This document shows positions 10,105 through 20,395 of a DNA stretch of 64,000 bases, piece after piece. This DNA comes from Ascarosepion bandense (Eukaryota > Mollusca > Cephalopoda > Sepiida > Sepiidae), in assembly GCA_037127315.1 (NCBI GenBank), contig JBBBDQ010001122.1:8204001-8268000 (forward strand). The letters run 5' to 3'. The stretch's first letter is position 1. Each line of letters starts with the position of its first letter. The position numbers and the translations under genes are program-made. The notes beneath the pieces are model-generated. The model searched no databases. It saw nothing but the letters and a program-made list of their open reading frames with translations, and was not told where the DNA came from.

Positions 10105-10350
10105 TATATAGTCATCCGCAGACAGATCTGTTTTGCTGTATTACAGCTTATCAGTACGGCTTAGACTCCAGTCGCTTCCTAACCCAGGATTGAACTCCGA
10201 CCGAATCGGCGACAGGCGGCTATTCTACCCCTAGTCTACGAGCGTCCAGTAGAAGAAGGCAGGCTTTTTAGCGCGTATAAACACGCCCAATAGCTGGAGT
10301 GCTCCAATTCATTATCGAATGCGCGGTGCGTAAATACCAGAGTAGCTACT
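10105..10350 (-). mobile_element. SINE family B (tRNA-derived), antisense
   Basis: After a TA run the plus strand reads GTCATCCGCAGACAGATCTG, the 3' end of the element. The tRNA-like head lies at about 10165-10245 on the minus strand, with box B-like TTCAATCCTGGGTTA and a diverged box A. Five further copies are in the window. In every copy the element's 3' end runs into (TA)n. Confidence 0.8.
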
Positions 10351-10816
10351 GTTTACAAAGTCCCCCACTCTTCCAGAGTGCTCAATCAGGGTGTGAGAGA
10401 CATATTCTTCACAACTCAATAACACAATTATTGCAAAAGAAAAAAGAAAAAGAAAAAAAGGCACTATTGAAGAGCAAACTAGAGGTAAGAGCTTTGATAA
10501 CTGGTAGTAAAGTTTCAATAACTAGTAGTAAAGAGAATGGACTAAGCCAATGCTGCCTGGCTATTGTCTCTCCATGAGCGTGACAAGTTGGAAATATATA
10601 TTTATATATATTATCCATTTTTAAATGAGTTATTTCGCTACCCAGGTTCCTACTGGTCTAACCCTATTATGACCAGAAATTGAGTATTAAACAATCGCTA
10701 TATATATATATATATATATATCGATCAGATCAACTATACTACGACCACTCAACCTCCTGCTAGCTCCCCGTTCCCTATCTAGCACCTCGCTCCCTATCTA
10801 ACTCGCCGCTCCCTAT
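10351..10816. other. A-rich DNA, (TA)n at 10700-10722 and C-rich tandem words
   Basis: AAGAAAAAG tract at 10436-10462. At 10740-10840 the words CTCCCTATCTAG and CTCCCCGCTCC repeat about four times. No gene recognised. Confidence 0.5.
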
Positions 10817-11257
10817 TTAGCTCCCCGCTCCCTCTCTAGATTGGGATCCAGGATAGAATTTCAGTCCCCCACTAGCACAGGAGCGAAGACTCCACCAGGA
10901 ATAGAGACAACTGACGGAAAAACGAAACACGCTCCCTCGGTCGTTGGGTGAATAAACCGCAACGATTCGAAACGACCTACTGTTTACGGAAATATGGGCC
11001 ACAATCAATCGGTCCACCGCTCCGACATGGAAAAGGTCCACTCTTAACCAACAAGGAAACACCTCTGGCCAGCTGGTTCCCGTATGCTGAATAGAAAACA
11101 AAGTCGCTAGACAGCACACGAGCATCAACTTCGCAAAGTGTGTCTCCAGGATCGCAACAACACCTACTCCGAGAGACAAGAGATCACGAAGCAGGTTGGC
11201 AGCCCTATCCCTATCTCTCAGATCGTTCATATTCAAGCTGGCTAGCTTGAGAGACAT
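10817..11257 (-). pseudogene. LINE ORF2 N-terminus: APE-type endonuclease fragment
   Basis: A 146-codon minus frame starts MSLKLASLNMNDLRD and continues LLSLGVGVVAILETHF. This is the first strand/helix and the metal-binding Glu region of apurinic endonuclease domains found at the start of non-LTR ORF2. A later block FRIVAVYSPND is also typical. The full domain is about 230 residues, so the C-terminal part (histidine motif) is lost. The frame lies just downstream of an ORF1 remnant on the same strand, the usual LINE order. It probably belongs to the Jockey/CR1/I group; which one cannot be told. Confidence 0.75.
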
Positions 11258-11520
11258 TTTTCAAGTGGTACCCCTTATACACAGATTGGACGGAAATCTG
11301 CTGGAGTGAGGCCCCCTACAGATTATCCTAAACTTCCGGTACTAATATCGGACGTAAATCGTCCGTCCCGGACAATACCGCCAACGTCCGTTGCGTAAGT
11401 CAGTTTTAGAATCTTATACAAAAAGGGGTGAAGAATTACTTGGACTCTTTCTGCACAGAGTTGTGCCATTTTTTTTATTTCAGGGGTGCCTACCTTGACC
11501 ATCCGTATTTCCAGAGAAGT

Positions 11521-11819
11521 ATCTTTTAGCCCCGTTAGGTGATCCCATACTCTTAAATTCCACCCAGTATCCTTTATTAAGGTTATCATTCAGAGGCCGA
11601 TTATCCTGCAGTAGTTTGCCATTGCGTTCTGTGGTAGACTGGTTGCCAGCCAAGGCTATAGAACCCAATCTGCCCTGTTATTTAACCCATAACTGGAGGG
11701 AAGAGACGGATTAATACCTTTCCCAAGGGTATTTGTGCGTATCTTTTAGCCCCGTTAGGTGATCCCATACTCTTAAATTCCACCCAGTATCCTTTATTAA
11801 GGTTATCATTCAGAGGCCG
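11521..11819. repeat. 79-bp direct duplication around a 141-bp copied SINE piece
   Basis: The 79 bp at 11521-11599 are repeated exactly at 11741-11819. Between them, 11600-11740 is an exact 141-bp copy of 12714-12854, the middle of the SINE 1.1 kb away and in the same orientation. No SINE ends are present in the insert, so it is not an ordinary retrotransposition. Confidence 0.95.
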
Positions 11820-12640
11820 TTTGGGAAATTGTTCGGGACTTGAATACTTTTGCCCTCTAGAGGACATTTTAAATAATGGTTTTAATAAGGCCCTCTTTTG
11901 TGAGGAAAGATCACTCTCAAGGCCTCCCTGTTTACTTGACAACTATTCTTACTTTTGTACTAGTTTTTTCTTTTTTTCCTTTTTCTGGGAAGAGTTCGGG
12001 GAATAAGTGAGGGAGAAAGTTGTAGGTGCTCTTGATGGGGAGAAAGAGAGACTCCTTACCTTGGCTACGTTTTGCCGGTTGGGATTTTTCAGGCGAAGCA
12101 AGGGCAGATTGGGTCTTGGCGGCTACCAGGGTCCTTCCTTTCTGTTCTGCTCCGATCTCATTTCTTTTCTTTTTTTTTCCATTTTTTTTATCCTCCTCCT
12201 ATTCTTTCCTCTTTTTCGACGAAGAAGAACGTGGTGGATGCATTTCATCTTGCTTTCTGGTTCCGGAAACATCACCTGTTTTTGTTTTTTTGTTTTTTTG
12301 CTTCTTAGGGGACTTCTTTTTTTTTTCCAACGGCACCTTTTTCGATTCAATGTCCTGCTTAGGAGCAGGGGAGGCCGGTTTTTCAAACTTTCCTCACTAC
12401 CTCAGTTCATTAGTTCGACGGTTGTGTTTTTGCTGTCGGTACCGGATTCTTTGTCGGGCATATTTTTGCCAGATGCCGAGCATCCCAACAGTATGGCCTT
12501 CTTCCCTCGACGACTATCTACTTTCTCCCCGACACAACAATATTTTGGGGATATTCAGAAATTCTTTTCGGTTTAGTACCACTTGCAGACTAAAATCTTC
12601 TGAAATTGATAACAATACGGTTTACCGCCTCAACTGCATC

Positions 12641-12941
12641 CAGTTAAGTGCCATACGTGAAACACGCTTTGAGCGATCATGTCACGAAGGAGACATGGCT
12701 GATAGGGCAGAAGATTATCCTGCAGTAGTTTGCCATTGCGTTCTGTGGTAGACTGGTTGCCAGCCAAGGCTATAGAACCCAATCTGCCCTGTTATTTAAC
12801 CCATAACTGGAGGGAAGAGACGGATTAATACCTTTCCCAAGGGTATTTGTGCGTAAGTGAATGCAAGGAATTTAGCTGGAATTCGAACTCGGCACGCCGA
12901 TTTGTCGTTCCGAGTCGATATCCACTGCATCACAACGGACA
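12641..12941 (-). mobile_element. SINE family A monomer inserted in LINE ORF1
   Basis: Antisense tRNA-headed copy, with the head at the right (box A-like TGATGCAGTGG on the minus strand). The CATG stem-loop is imperfect (GTCACGAAGGAGAC). It splits the ORF1 remnant and served as donor for the filler at 11600-11740. Confidence 0.85.
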
Positions 12942-13313
12942 CCGCTATACCAAACTGGGCAAAAAAGCCTCAGACATGACCACTGGTTATGCCCAGCGGC
13001 ACACCATGAACGACAATTCGGGTACCTCGGTTGGCAATATATTCAATCTGCAATCTGACGCCTTTAGTTGAGAGAACACTTCCCACCAGATTGATCACCT
13101 CCTCTTGCGTTGAGAGAAGTACATCCCACATGGAACGCGAACGCTTTGCTAAGACTTATGCAACAATTCTGAGCCTCTTTAGGGCCTCCTACATGATCTC
13201 ATCTCTGACACCGATAAATTTCAGCGAGATCCAATGCTTCTGGAATGGTGACCAGTTCATTTTTTTTATATAAATTCTTTATAAATTTTCCGCATCTTTT
13301 TTCTTCACGTTTT

Positions 13314-13618
13314 GTGCGTTGTGGTGCAGAGGATATTATCTCGGAACGAGAAATCAGGGTAGCCGAGTTCGAATTCCAGTTAAATTACTTGCATTCACTT
13401 ACGTGCAAATACCATTCGGAAAGGTATTAATCCGTCTCTTCCCTCTAGTTATAGGTTAAATAACAGAACAGATTGGGTTCTATAGCCTTGGCTGGCAACC
13501 AGTCTACCTCAGAAAGTAATGGCAACCTACTGCGGAATAATCTTCTGCCCAGTCAGTCATGTCTCGAAAGAGACATTATCACCCAAAACGTGCATCACAT
13601 ATAGCACTTAACTGACTG
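13314..13618 (+). mobile_element. SINE family A monomer
   Basis: Sense copy from GTGCGTTGTGGTGCAGAGGA to GCACTTAACTGACTG. Box A-like TGGTGCAGAGG and box B-like GAGTTCGAATTCC are present. The stem-loop is shortened at 13560-13580. Confidence 0.85.
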
Positions 13619-13989
13619 TTAGTCTAAACAGACAGCGCTGTAGACGCCGTTGGTTCAACATTTGGATGGGGAGACTCTACCATTGTGGTCTCACCACAGT
13701 TAGAAAAACAGAAAAAAAGTTCACTAATTCAAGTACAAAACAAAAAAACGCTCCCCGACAAAACAGCAAAACAAAGACAATAACAGACGTAGAACAAAAT
13801 CACTTACTCGCTAACAAAAGCCTCTTACAAAAACATTTCCATTTCAAAAAGTCCCCTAGACTTTCAATGACGGCCTGGATTCCTGACTGCCATTTAATCT
13901 TTATTTATATGGCTATTTCGGTCTACAAACCTCTCCGTATTTGAGAGCGCTAGATGGATGTCAGATGCTCTACAATAATATACACCCCC

Positions 13990-14035
<46 letters not shown>
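13619..14035. other. Unrecognised DNA ending in (TA)n
   Basis: No gene recognised. A-rich coding-like stretch at 13666-13944 shows no domain. (TA)n fills about 13991-14038. Confidence 0.5.
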
Positions 14036-14041
<6 letters not shown>

Positions 14042-14270
14042 ATACGCAGACAGATCTGTTTCGCGGTATCACAGCTCAACAGTACGGTCAGACATCCGAT
14101 TGCTTTTTACCCAGAATTGAAACCTGAGAGAATTGGCGTCAGTCGTCGATTCTATCTCTGAGCTATGGGCGCTCGGTAGAAGGAGATAGACTTTTTATCG
14201 TGTATATTATCATTATACATGCCCAGTAGCTGAGAGTGTATAGTTCATCTACGCATCGTTTATTCATCAA
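14036..14270 (-). mobile_element. SINE family B, antisense
   Basis: GTCATACGCAGACAGATCTG directly follows (TA)n. On the minus strand the tRNA-like head reads GCGCCCATAGCTCAGAGATA (box A inside) and then GGTTTCAATTCTGGGTA (box B). Pol III type 2 promoter layout. Confidence 0.85.
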
Positions 14271-14306
14271 TGTAATTCATTGCTGAATAAACGATGCGTA
14301 GATGAA
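14244..14306. repeat. Perfect 23-bp inverted repeat at SINE B 5' end
   Basis: Arms at 14244-14266 and 14284-14306 are exact reverse complements (TTCATCTACGCATCGTTTAT at the outer end) with a 17-nt loop. The left arm overlaps the upstream flank of the SINE B copy. Confidence 0.9.
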
Positions 14307-14715
14307 CATTCTCCTACAAAAGTGTACATTTTGTTTGAAAGAACAATGTCTCATCAGGTAGTTAATAATGATGGTAATAAACTTTCTTTTTCAAAGAAAA
14401 TTTATGAGAATTCACTTCCTTTTATTGTTGGAAAACCTTTCGTACAAGGTAATGAAGATAGGAAAGATGAGAAAACAAAAAGAGAAATCATAAAAAGGGA
14501 AAGAGAAGGACACATAGGAAATTAAAAACAAAGAGGAAAACAAGAAAGAAAGAAAGAAAGAAAGAAACGAGAGGAAAGAGCCAATGAAAACGGCTCAGTG
14601 AGAAATAGACCCCAAATTTAGGTAGGAAAGAAAATATGGGCATATACGGATATCAATCACGCGAGGTCTGGGCCTAATAAACAAACAAAAAAAAATATGT
14701 TCGTGATATATATAT
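14307..14715. other. A/GAAA-rich DNA, no gene recognised
   Basis: A plus frame at 14280-14525 shows charged low-complexity residues only. (GAAA)n at 14545-14566. Confidence 0.5.
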
Positions 14716-14985
14716 ATAGTTATCCGCAGACAGATCTGTTTCGCTGCATCACAGCTCATCAGTACAGCTAAACAACCGATTGCCTTTTACCCAGGATTGA
14801 AACCCGACCGAATTGGCGTCAGTCGGTGATTCCACCTCTTAGCTATGGGCGGTTGGTAGAAGGAGGCAGACTTTAGCGTGTATATTATTATTATACACGC
14901 CCAATAGCTGTGAGTGTTCTAATTCATTGCGGAATGAACGAGGCGGAGATGCCAGAGTAGCTACTGTTTTTCAAATTCTACCATT
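14716..14985 (-). mobile_element. SINE family B, antisense
   Basis: Follows a short TA run. It has GTTATCCGCAGACAGATCTG, then the tRNA-like head on the minus strand (AGCTAAGAGGT for box A, GGTTTCAATCC for box B). At the far side it is followed by (TA)n at 14992-15037. Confidence 0.85.
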
Positions 14986-14989
14986 CCTT

Positions 14990-14991
<2 letters not shown>

Positions 14992-15039
<48 letters not shown>

Positions 15040-15280
15040 CTTAATCTTTATTTCAATTTATTATAACCTGTATAATTATTTTTTCTTTTTACTTTTTTTG
15101 CAAATGAGCAAATGATACCGTGAAACGTTTTGTTTTTGTTTTTGTTCGCTTATAGTCCTTGATCAAAGCCATCAAAGTAGCTGTTTGTTTAACACCTGGA
15201 CATTGTGGTTATTTAAAGTATACGAATTCAGTATAATGTTAATTTACTACAAGATTTTTTCATTTTTCCGATGATTCATT
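14992..15280. repeat. (TA)n tract and AT-rich DNA
   Basis: About 23 TA units at 14992-15037, then T-rich sequence without recognisable content. Confidence 0.85.
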
Positions 15281-15576
15281 TCAGTGCCATACGTGATACA
15301 CGCTTTGGCGATCATGTCTCGAAAGAGACATGACTGACTGGGCAGAAGATTATCCCGCAGTAGGTTGCCATTGATTTCTGCGGTTGATTGGTTGCCATCC
15401 AAGGCTATAAGAGCCCAATATGTCCTATTATTTAACCCATAACTGGAAGGAAATGATGGATTAATACCTTTCCGAAGGGTATTTGCGCGTAAGTGAATGC
15501 AAGGAATTCAACTGGAATTTGAACTCGGCTCCCCGATTTCTCGTTCTAAGTCGATATCCACTGCACCACAATGCAC
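15281..15576 (-). mobile_element. SINE family A monomer, antisense
   Basis: Runs from TCAGTGCCATACGTGATACA to the tRNA-like head ending CCACAATGCAC. The stem-loop CATGTCTCGAAAGAGACATG is perfect. Confidence 0.88.
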
Positions 15577-15609
15577 ATTCCGGAGATTACATTTCTAATA
15601 TTCACTGAA

Positions 15610-16215
15610 GATACTTTTTTATAATTTTTTCACCCCAAGCAAGGCAGAACTCTCACGAGTGCGCAGCGGGTCATAATGAGAAGAAAAAACGAGGTACAGG
15701 GAAGTCGAAAAACGGACAAGAGATAGACGCGAATGAAATAGATAGAAGATTATAACTGACTTTGCATTTAAACTTTTGGAGATTGTAGCTATCAGGGAAG
15801 CAAGCAAATGGAAGGGAGTTCCACAAATGGGAAGTAAGAGAAAAGAAACTGTTAGAGTAGAAGAGAAGGTTACATTTAACTATTTCAACGGTAAAACTGG
15901 AGTTGAGCTACCAGGTTGGGGTCAGTTACATTACAGATTCTTCATTGGATTTTGTCAAGAACCCTGAAATGAATAGCAAGGGCACCTGCCCAGATGTGAC
16001 AGCAGATGGTAGATTTATATATGTGTAAAATGCATTCAGACAAGAAAAACTTCCTGGCCTTACACAGAGAACCGACCTTCTTAGCAGCAGATTTAGCTAT
16101 GGATTCTATATAGTCATTCCACTTGAGATCAGCTGATAGATTTAGACCGAGGAGGCGCAGTGTTTTACTTTCAGGGAGATTAGCCTGATTCATGCTGATG
16201 GGGGGCAGGAGCGAT
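15610..16215 (-). pseudogene. LINE reverse transcriptase C-terminus, degenerate
   Basis: Minus-strand frames give LPESKTLRLLGLNLSADLKW, NDYIESIAKSAAKKVGSLC, FFLSECILHIYKSTI and then decayed 3' sequence. The tail CTTGGGGTGAAAAAAT at 15627-15640 is the family 3' end. Frameshifts break it. It is older than the 5.6- and 37-kb copies. Confidence 0.85.
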
Positions 16216-16500
16216 TGTCTGTGATGGTTTTATTACCATATCCAAAATTTTACCGTTTTCTATTGTTGCATAATTACAATCAACATCTGCACTTATATAA
16301 CACATATGCAATTCCATCAACAAAAATGTTACTTCAGTCCTATGAAGTACTTCACTCCACTCTCATCAGCATTCTCATCCGTCTCTTACCCACTTCCTGA
16401 CACCCCCATAACCTGTCACTCTTTCTCATAACTTTCCTCTTATGAAAGCCCCTGCGCAACAGTGGCAGTAAAAGGCCTTGCTTGGGGTGATATGATTATA
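16216..16500 (+). mobile_element. LINE 3' UTR and tail (subfamily with GGCAGTAAAAGGCC)
   Basis: Pyrimidine-rich 3' UTR with CTCATCCGTCTCTTACCCAC, then CCTGCGCAACAGTGGCAG and CTTGCTTGGGGTGATATGAT with an A-rich end. Same family as 19380-19545. It follows an antisense LINE head to head. Confidence 0.75.
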
Positions 16501-16762
16501 AAAAACTCATACGATTCTTATTTTTTCTTTCTTTTTCTCTTTCTTTCTCTATTTTTCTTTCTTTGTTTTTCTTTCTTTCTTTATCCTCTCTCTCATGCTC
16601 CTTTCTTTGTCCCCTCCACTCTTATCACTATTCTCATCTTTCTCTTACCCACTTTCTGACAACCCCTATAACCTGTCACTCTTTTTTATAACTTTCCTCC
16701 TATGTAACTACCTGCAAAACAGTGGCAGTAAAATGCCTTGCTTGGAGCGATATGATGTAAAT
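16501..16762 (+). mobile_element. Second LINE 3' UTR copy
   Basis: A (TTTC)n-rich stretch at 16519-16585 leads into a second copy of the CTCATCTTTCTCTTACCCAC to TTGCTTGGAGCGATATGAT 3' end. Coding sequence is absent. Confidence 0.7.
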
Positions 16763-17010
16763 AAAGGCGTGGGACCTAGTAGCCAATCTAGTAGCACGAC
16801 TAAATACATATGGTTGGGGAACTAGAGAAAAATGCTTATCAGAGCAGTTGCCATGGAAATACTTGGAGAAAAGGCAGAGGGAAGCCACATCACGTCGGTG
16901 AGAAAATGACTGAAGTCGAAATGCTAAGTCATTACAAATCCTCTCTTGGATTTCGCCGAAGATCTGAAGATGAATAGCAGAAGCACACGAACAGATATAT
17001 TACCAGAACA
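16763..17010 (-). pseudogene. LINE ORF2 C-terminal fragment
   Basis: A minus frame reads MASLCLFSKYFHG and FSRATRLATRSHAF, matching the family C-terminal block. It is bounded by the sense tail above, giving a tail-to-tail inverted pair. Confidence 0.75.
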
Positions 17011-17418
17011 ATCGATTGATTTGTTTTTCTTTTACGTCTTATCAACCCATTGTGGGTTATTTAAAGCCTACTCTTAATTCGAAATTTCAGAATACTTCTG
17101 TTTTTTTTTATTTTTTGCAACTGAATATTTTATAAATATATTTTGCAGATAATATTTCTTTTTTTTGCAATCCTACTATTTAACCCGGTATGGATGTGGT
17201 GAAGAGATGGATTCCTGTTTTTTCCAAGGGCATGAACGAAATCAGAAGATATATTTTTAATGGCACAACCATTCTATATAGAATAAATAAATAAATAAAA
17301 TAAATGAATAACAGAAAAACAAGTTCTAAATTTATTTGTATCCCAACTCACAATTCTCAAACAAATCTTACGAAAAATACCTTTCCCTTTTTGGAATTTA
17401 CAACAAATTAAATAACTA
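17011..17418. repeat. Family D fragment and T-rich DNA
   Basis: GTCTTATCAACCCATTGTGG with GTTATTTAAAGCC at 17036-17070 matches the family D start at 37840. The rest is low complexity, with (AAATA)n at 17280-17310. Confidence 0.5.
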
Positions 17419-18186
17419 ATTGGAGTAGATATATCTATCTATCGCCCGTTTCACACTCCACCCACGTCTATTGAACAAGTTAAGAGGCTCATCCCTTGTT
17501 CCTTGTTTAGGATGTGGTTTCCGGCTTTCTCTTTTCCAATCTTCTCACTTTGTTTTTTTTTTTCAATTGGAGTAGATAGATCCATCTATCGCCCGGTTCA
17601 CACACCACCCACGTCTATTGAACATGTTAAGAGTCTCATCCCTTGTTCCTTGTTTAGGATGTGGTTTCCGGCTTTCTCTTTTCCAATCTTCTCACTTTGT
17701 TTTTTTTTTTCAATTGGAGTAGATAGATCCATCTATCGCCCGGTTCACACTCCACCCACGTCTATTGAACATGTTAAGAGTCTCATCCCTTGTTCCTTGT
17801 TTAGGATGTGGTTTCCGGCTTTCTCTTTTCCAATCTTCTCACTTTGTTTTTTTTTTCAATTGGAGTAGATAGATCCATCTATCGCCCGGTTCACACTCCA
17901 CCCACGTCTATTGAACATGTTAAGAGGCTCATCCCTTGTTCCTTGTTTAGGATGTGGTTTCCGGCTTTCTTTTCCAATCTTCTCACTTTGTTTTTTTTTT
18001 TCAATTGGAGTAGATAGATCCATCTATCGCCCGGTTCACACTCCACCCACGTCTATTGAACATGTTAAGAGTCTCATCCCTTGTTCCTTGTTTAGGATGT
18101 GGTTTCCGGCTTTCTTTTCCAACCTTTTCACTATTACGTAGCCCCCTGCACATCAGTGGCGTTACCGCCTTGCTCGGGGTGATACG

Positions 18187-18222
<36 letters not shown>

Positions 18223-18225
18223 AAA
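17419..18225 (+). mobile_element. Tandemly amplified short element ending in the LINE tail
   Basis: A unit of 145-147 bp starting near AATTGGAGTAGATAGATCC is repeated five times (starts at 17419, 17564, 17711, 17857 and 18002). Single copies occur at 24720-24520 (antisense), 43660 and 63892. The last unit continues into GTAGCCCCCTGCACATCAGT and the CTTGCTCGGGGTGATACG tail plus poly-A (18189-18220). That tail is shared with the LINE family. The unit holds a box B-like GGTTCACACTCC. Its long frame (17503-17868) only reflects repetition. Confidence 0.85.
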
Positions 18226-18735
18226 TAGGTAAATAAATAAAACGCAAGGACTGTAAATTTAATTATTCTACTTAGATTATATATACTCAAAAGGTACACA
18301 TTAATAATTACGAATGATGAAATGTATTTAACTATAAAATTACTTCATATTAAAGACTACCCTATTTTTCTTTACATTTGAAGAATTTTACAATCAAGGT
18401 GAGAATCTTTCGTAAAGGAATGCGAAGATGGAACGAGTCGGCGGTTAGTAAAGATCAAATTGACAACTCATCTTTTAAGATCTAACCACGTGATCACATA
18501 TCCAGGCACGTACTGAAACTCGACCTCACTGTTAGTTCACCCACGCTGGACTAATGTAAATTTTATCCTTTGAACATATTTTGCAGTAATTTTATACTTC
18601 ACACCTAATTATTAAAAAAAGGAAAAAGAAAATGGAATTTTCGTGGGTAGAATATTATTTCGGTGGAATTCAGAGTGTGAGAAATTTTCATTGAACCATT
18701 TCACTAATAATGGAAAGATCACAGACAATCGCACC
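18226..18735. other. AT-rich DNA without recognised features
   Basis: No repeat or frame of note. Confidence 0.45.
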
Positions 18736-18739
18736 TACC

Positions 18740-19545
18740 TCCCATTAGCATGGACCAGGCTTACCCCCCAGAGAGTAAAACACTACGCCTCCTTGGTCTC
18801 ACATTTTCAGCGGACCTCAAGTGGAATGACTATATCGAATCCATTGCTAAATCCGCTGCTATGAAAGTCGGTTCTCTGTGCAGGGCCCGGAAGTTTTTCC
18901 GTCTGAAACTATCCAGCACATATAAAATTCTACCATCCGCAAATTGAATACTGCTGCCACATCACGTCTGGTGCCCCTGCTATTCTCCTCGAGCTTCTTG
19001 ACAAAGTACAACGGAGAGACTGTAATGTGATCGATACCGACTTGGCAGACCGGCTGCAGTCTCTCTCTTACTCACCGGCGCGACGTGGCTTCCCTGTGTC
19101 TATTCTATAAATACTTTCACGGCTTCTGCTCCGATGAACTTAGATCACTGCTGCCCCCTAGGCACGAATTTGCACGAGATAATAGATTAGCAACTAGATC
19201 CCACCCTTTTACAGTGAAACTGATAAAATGCAACCGCAACTTCTACTCCAACAGTTTCTTTTCTCGCACTTCCCGACAGTGGAATTCCCTTCCGCATGAT
19301 TGCTTCCCTGACGGCTACAATCTCTAGAAGTTTAAATATAAGGTCAATAGACACCTCCTAACACACTAACCATCTTTCAAACACTCTTCCCATCTACCCA
19401 ACTCCCAGCCTCAATATCCTTACCCATCTATCACCCTCCTTCTGACATTTCCTATATCTAACCACTCTTTCTCTTTACCTTCCCCTATGTAAGCCCATGC
19501 GCAATAGTGGTAGTGGAATGCCTTGCTTGGGGTGAAATGATTTAA
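18740..19545 (+). pseudogene. LINE reverse transcriptase C-terminus and 3' UTR
   Basis: Sense copy. Frames give PPESKTLRLLGLTFSADLKW and NDYIESIAKSAAMKVGSLC, then with shifts LLDKVQRRDCNVID-like sequence, ASLCLFYKYFHGFCSDELRS, and FFSRTSRQWNSLPHDCFPD. A stop replaces the next codon. The 3' UTR (19330-19500) is followed by GCGCAATAGTGGTAGTGG and CTTGCTTGGGGTGAAATG with an A-rich end. There are at least two frameshifts. Confidence 0.9.
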
Positions 19546-19735
19546 AAAAAGAAATTGCTTCATTTTTAGCCTTTTCAGAGCTATCTGTAAAGTGTATCTT
19601 TTTCTTGAAATGGGTTATGGAACGATTGCTTTTCATTACGTGGTAGATAATTTTAAATATTATGTCTTTTCAGTGCATAGGCGATCATGGCTCTCCGCAG
19701 GTTCCTTTACTTTATAATTATTTAAACACTTTTTT
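19546..19735. other. Unrecognised, with a short RTE-like word
   Basis: AGGCGATCATGGCTCTCCGC at 19679-19698 matches the RTE 3' end near 9463. Nothing else recognised. Confidence 0.4.
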
Positions 19736-20185
19736 ATAATCATTTCCCTCCAAGCAAGGCAGTTTTACTGCCACTGGTGACCAATGGGTTAACATAGGAG
19801 AATTAGAAAGAGGGACAGGCTATAGGGAGTGTCAGGAGCTGTCAGTAGTTAAGAGAAGGATGAGAATACTGGTATGATGAGAGTGGAGTGGACGGAGAAA
19901 AGAGCATGAGAGAGAGAGGATGCGAGTCAGAGAGATAGGAGATGACTACTGACCTTACATTTAAATTCTTGCAGATTATAACTGTCGGAGAAGGAAGTAT
20001 ACGGAAAGGAATTCCACAGGCGGGAAGTGCGAGAAAAGAAGCTGTAGAATAGAAGTTGCGGTTACATTTTATTGGTTTCATGGTAAAAGGGTGGGACCTA
20101 ATTGCTAGTCTAGTAGATCGATTAATTTCATACATAGTGGTCACCAGTGAGATAAGTTCATTGGAGCAGAAGTCGTGAAAGTATT
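19736..20185 (-). pseudogene. LINE ORF2 C-terminus and 3' UTR, antisense
   Basis: Starts at TTATAATCATTTCCCTCCAA, an antisense tail variant. A minus frame includes STRLAIRSHPFTMKPIKCNR and ALPACGIPFRILPSPT, a shifted version of the RLWNSLP block. 5' truncated. Confidence 0.82.
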
Positions 20186-20395
20186 TGTAGAAGATTTATG
20201 AATTGCTTTGATTTCATGGAAAATATAACGAATTTGTTTCTGAACGGTTTCGACTTTAGACTATTTTCCTTAGACCAGGGCTTTTCTACCCTTTTTTGCG
20301 TCGTGGAATACGTTTACATGGGAAGACTTACCCCCGACCAGCTGTATAGTAAATATCCAAAATTGTTTAGCACGTGCTAAGAACCACTAACGTGG
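20186..20395. other. Unrecognised DNA
   Basis: No gene or repeat recognised. Confidence 0.4.

Larger units (their letters stand above)
11330..13265 (-). pseudogene. LINE ORF1 remnant, interrupted by a SINE
   Basis: Read on the minus strand. The piece at 13265-12942 gives LLSTQEEVINLVGSVLSTKG and RGTRIVVHGVPLGITSGHV with GFFAQFG, an RNA-binding-like ORF1 start. A family A SINE (12641-12941) interrupts it. The piece at 12600-11820 is rich in Lys, Ser and Pro (KKVPLEKKKKSPKKQKNKK). The piece at 11589-11323 gives LEIRMVKVGTPEIKKMAQLC. Several frameshifts and stops are present, and the duplication at 11521-11819 adds damage. ORF2 begins at 11257. A nucleic-acid-binding ORF1 protein is the expected role. 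Assignment is by position and composition; no zinc knuckle was seen. Confidence 0.6.

Noticed and set aside
12026..12751. 241-codon plus frame
   Set aside because: It is the antisense of a lysine-rich LINE ORF1 remnant and runs into a SINE; the minus strand makes sense of the composition.
17503..17868. 121-codon plus frame with repeated block
   Set aside because: Tandem 146-bp repeat in phase by chance in part of the array; copies of 145 and 146 bp break the phase.
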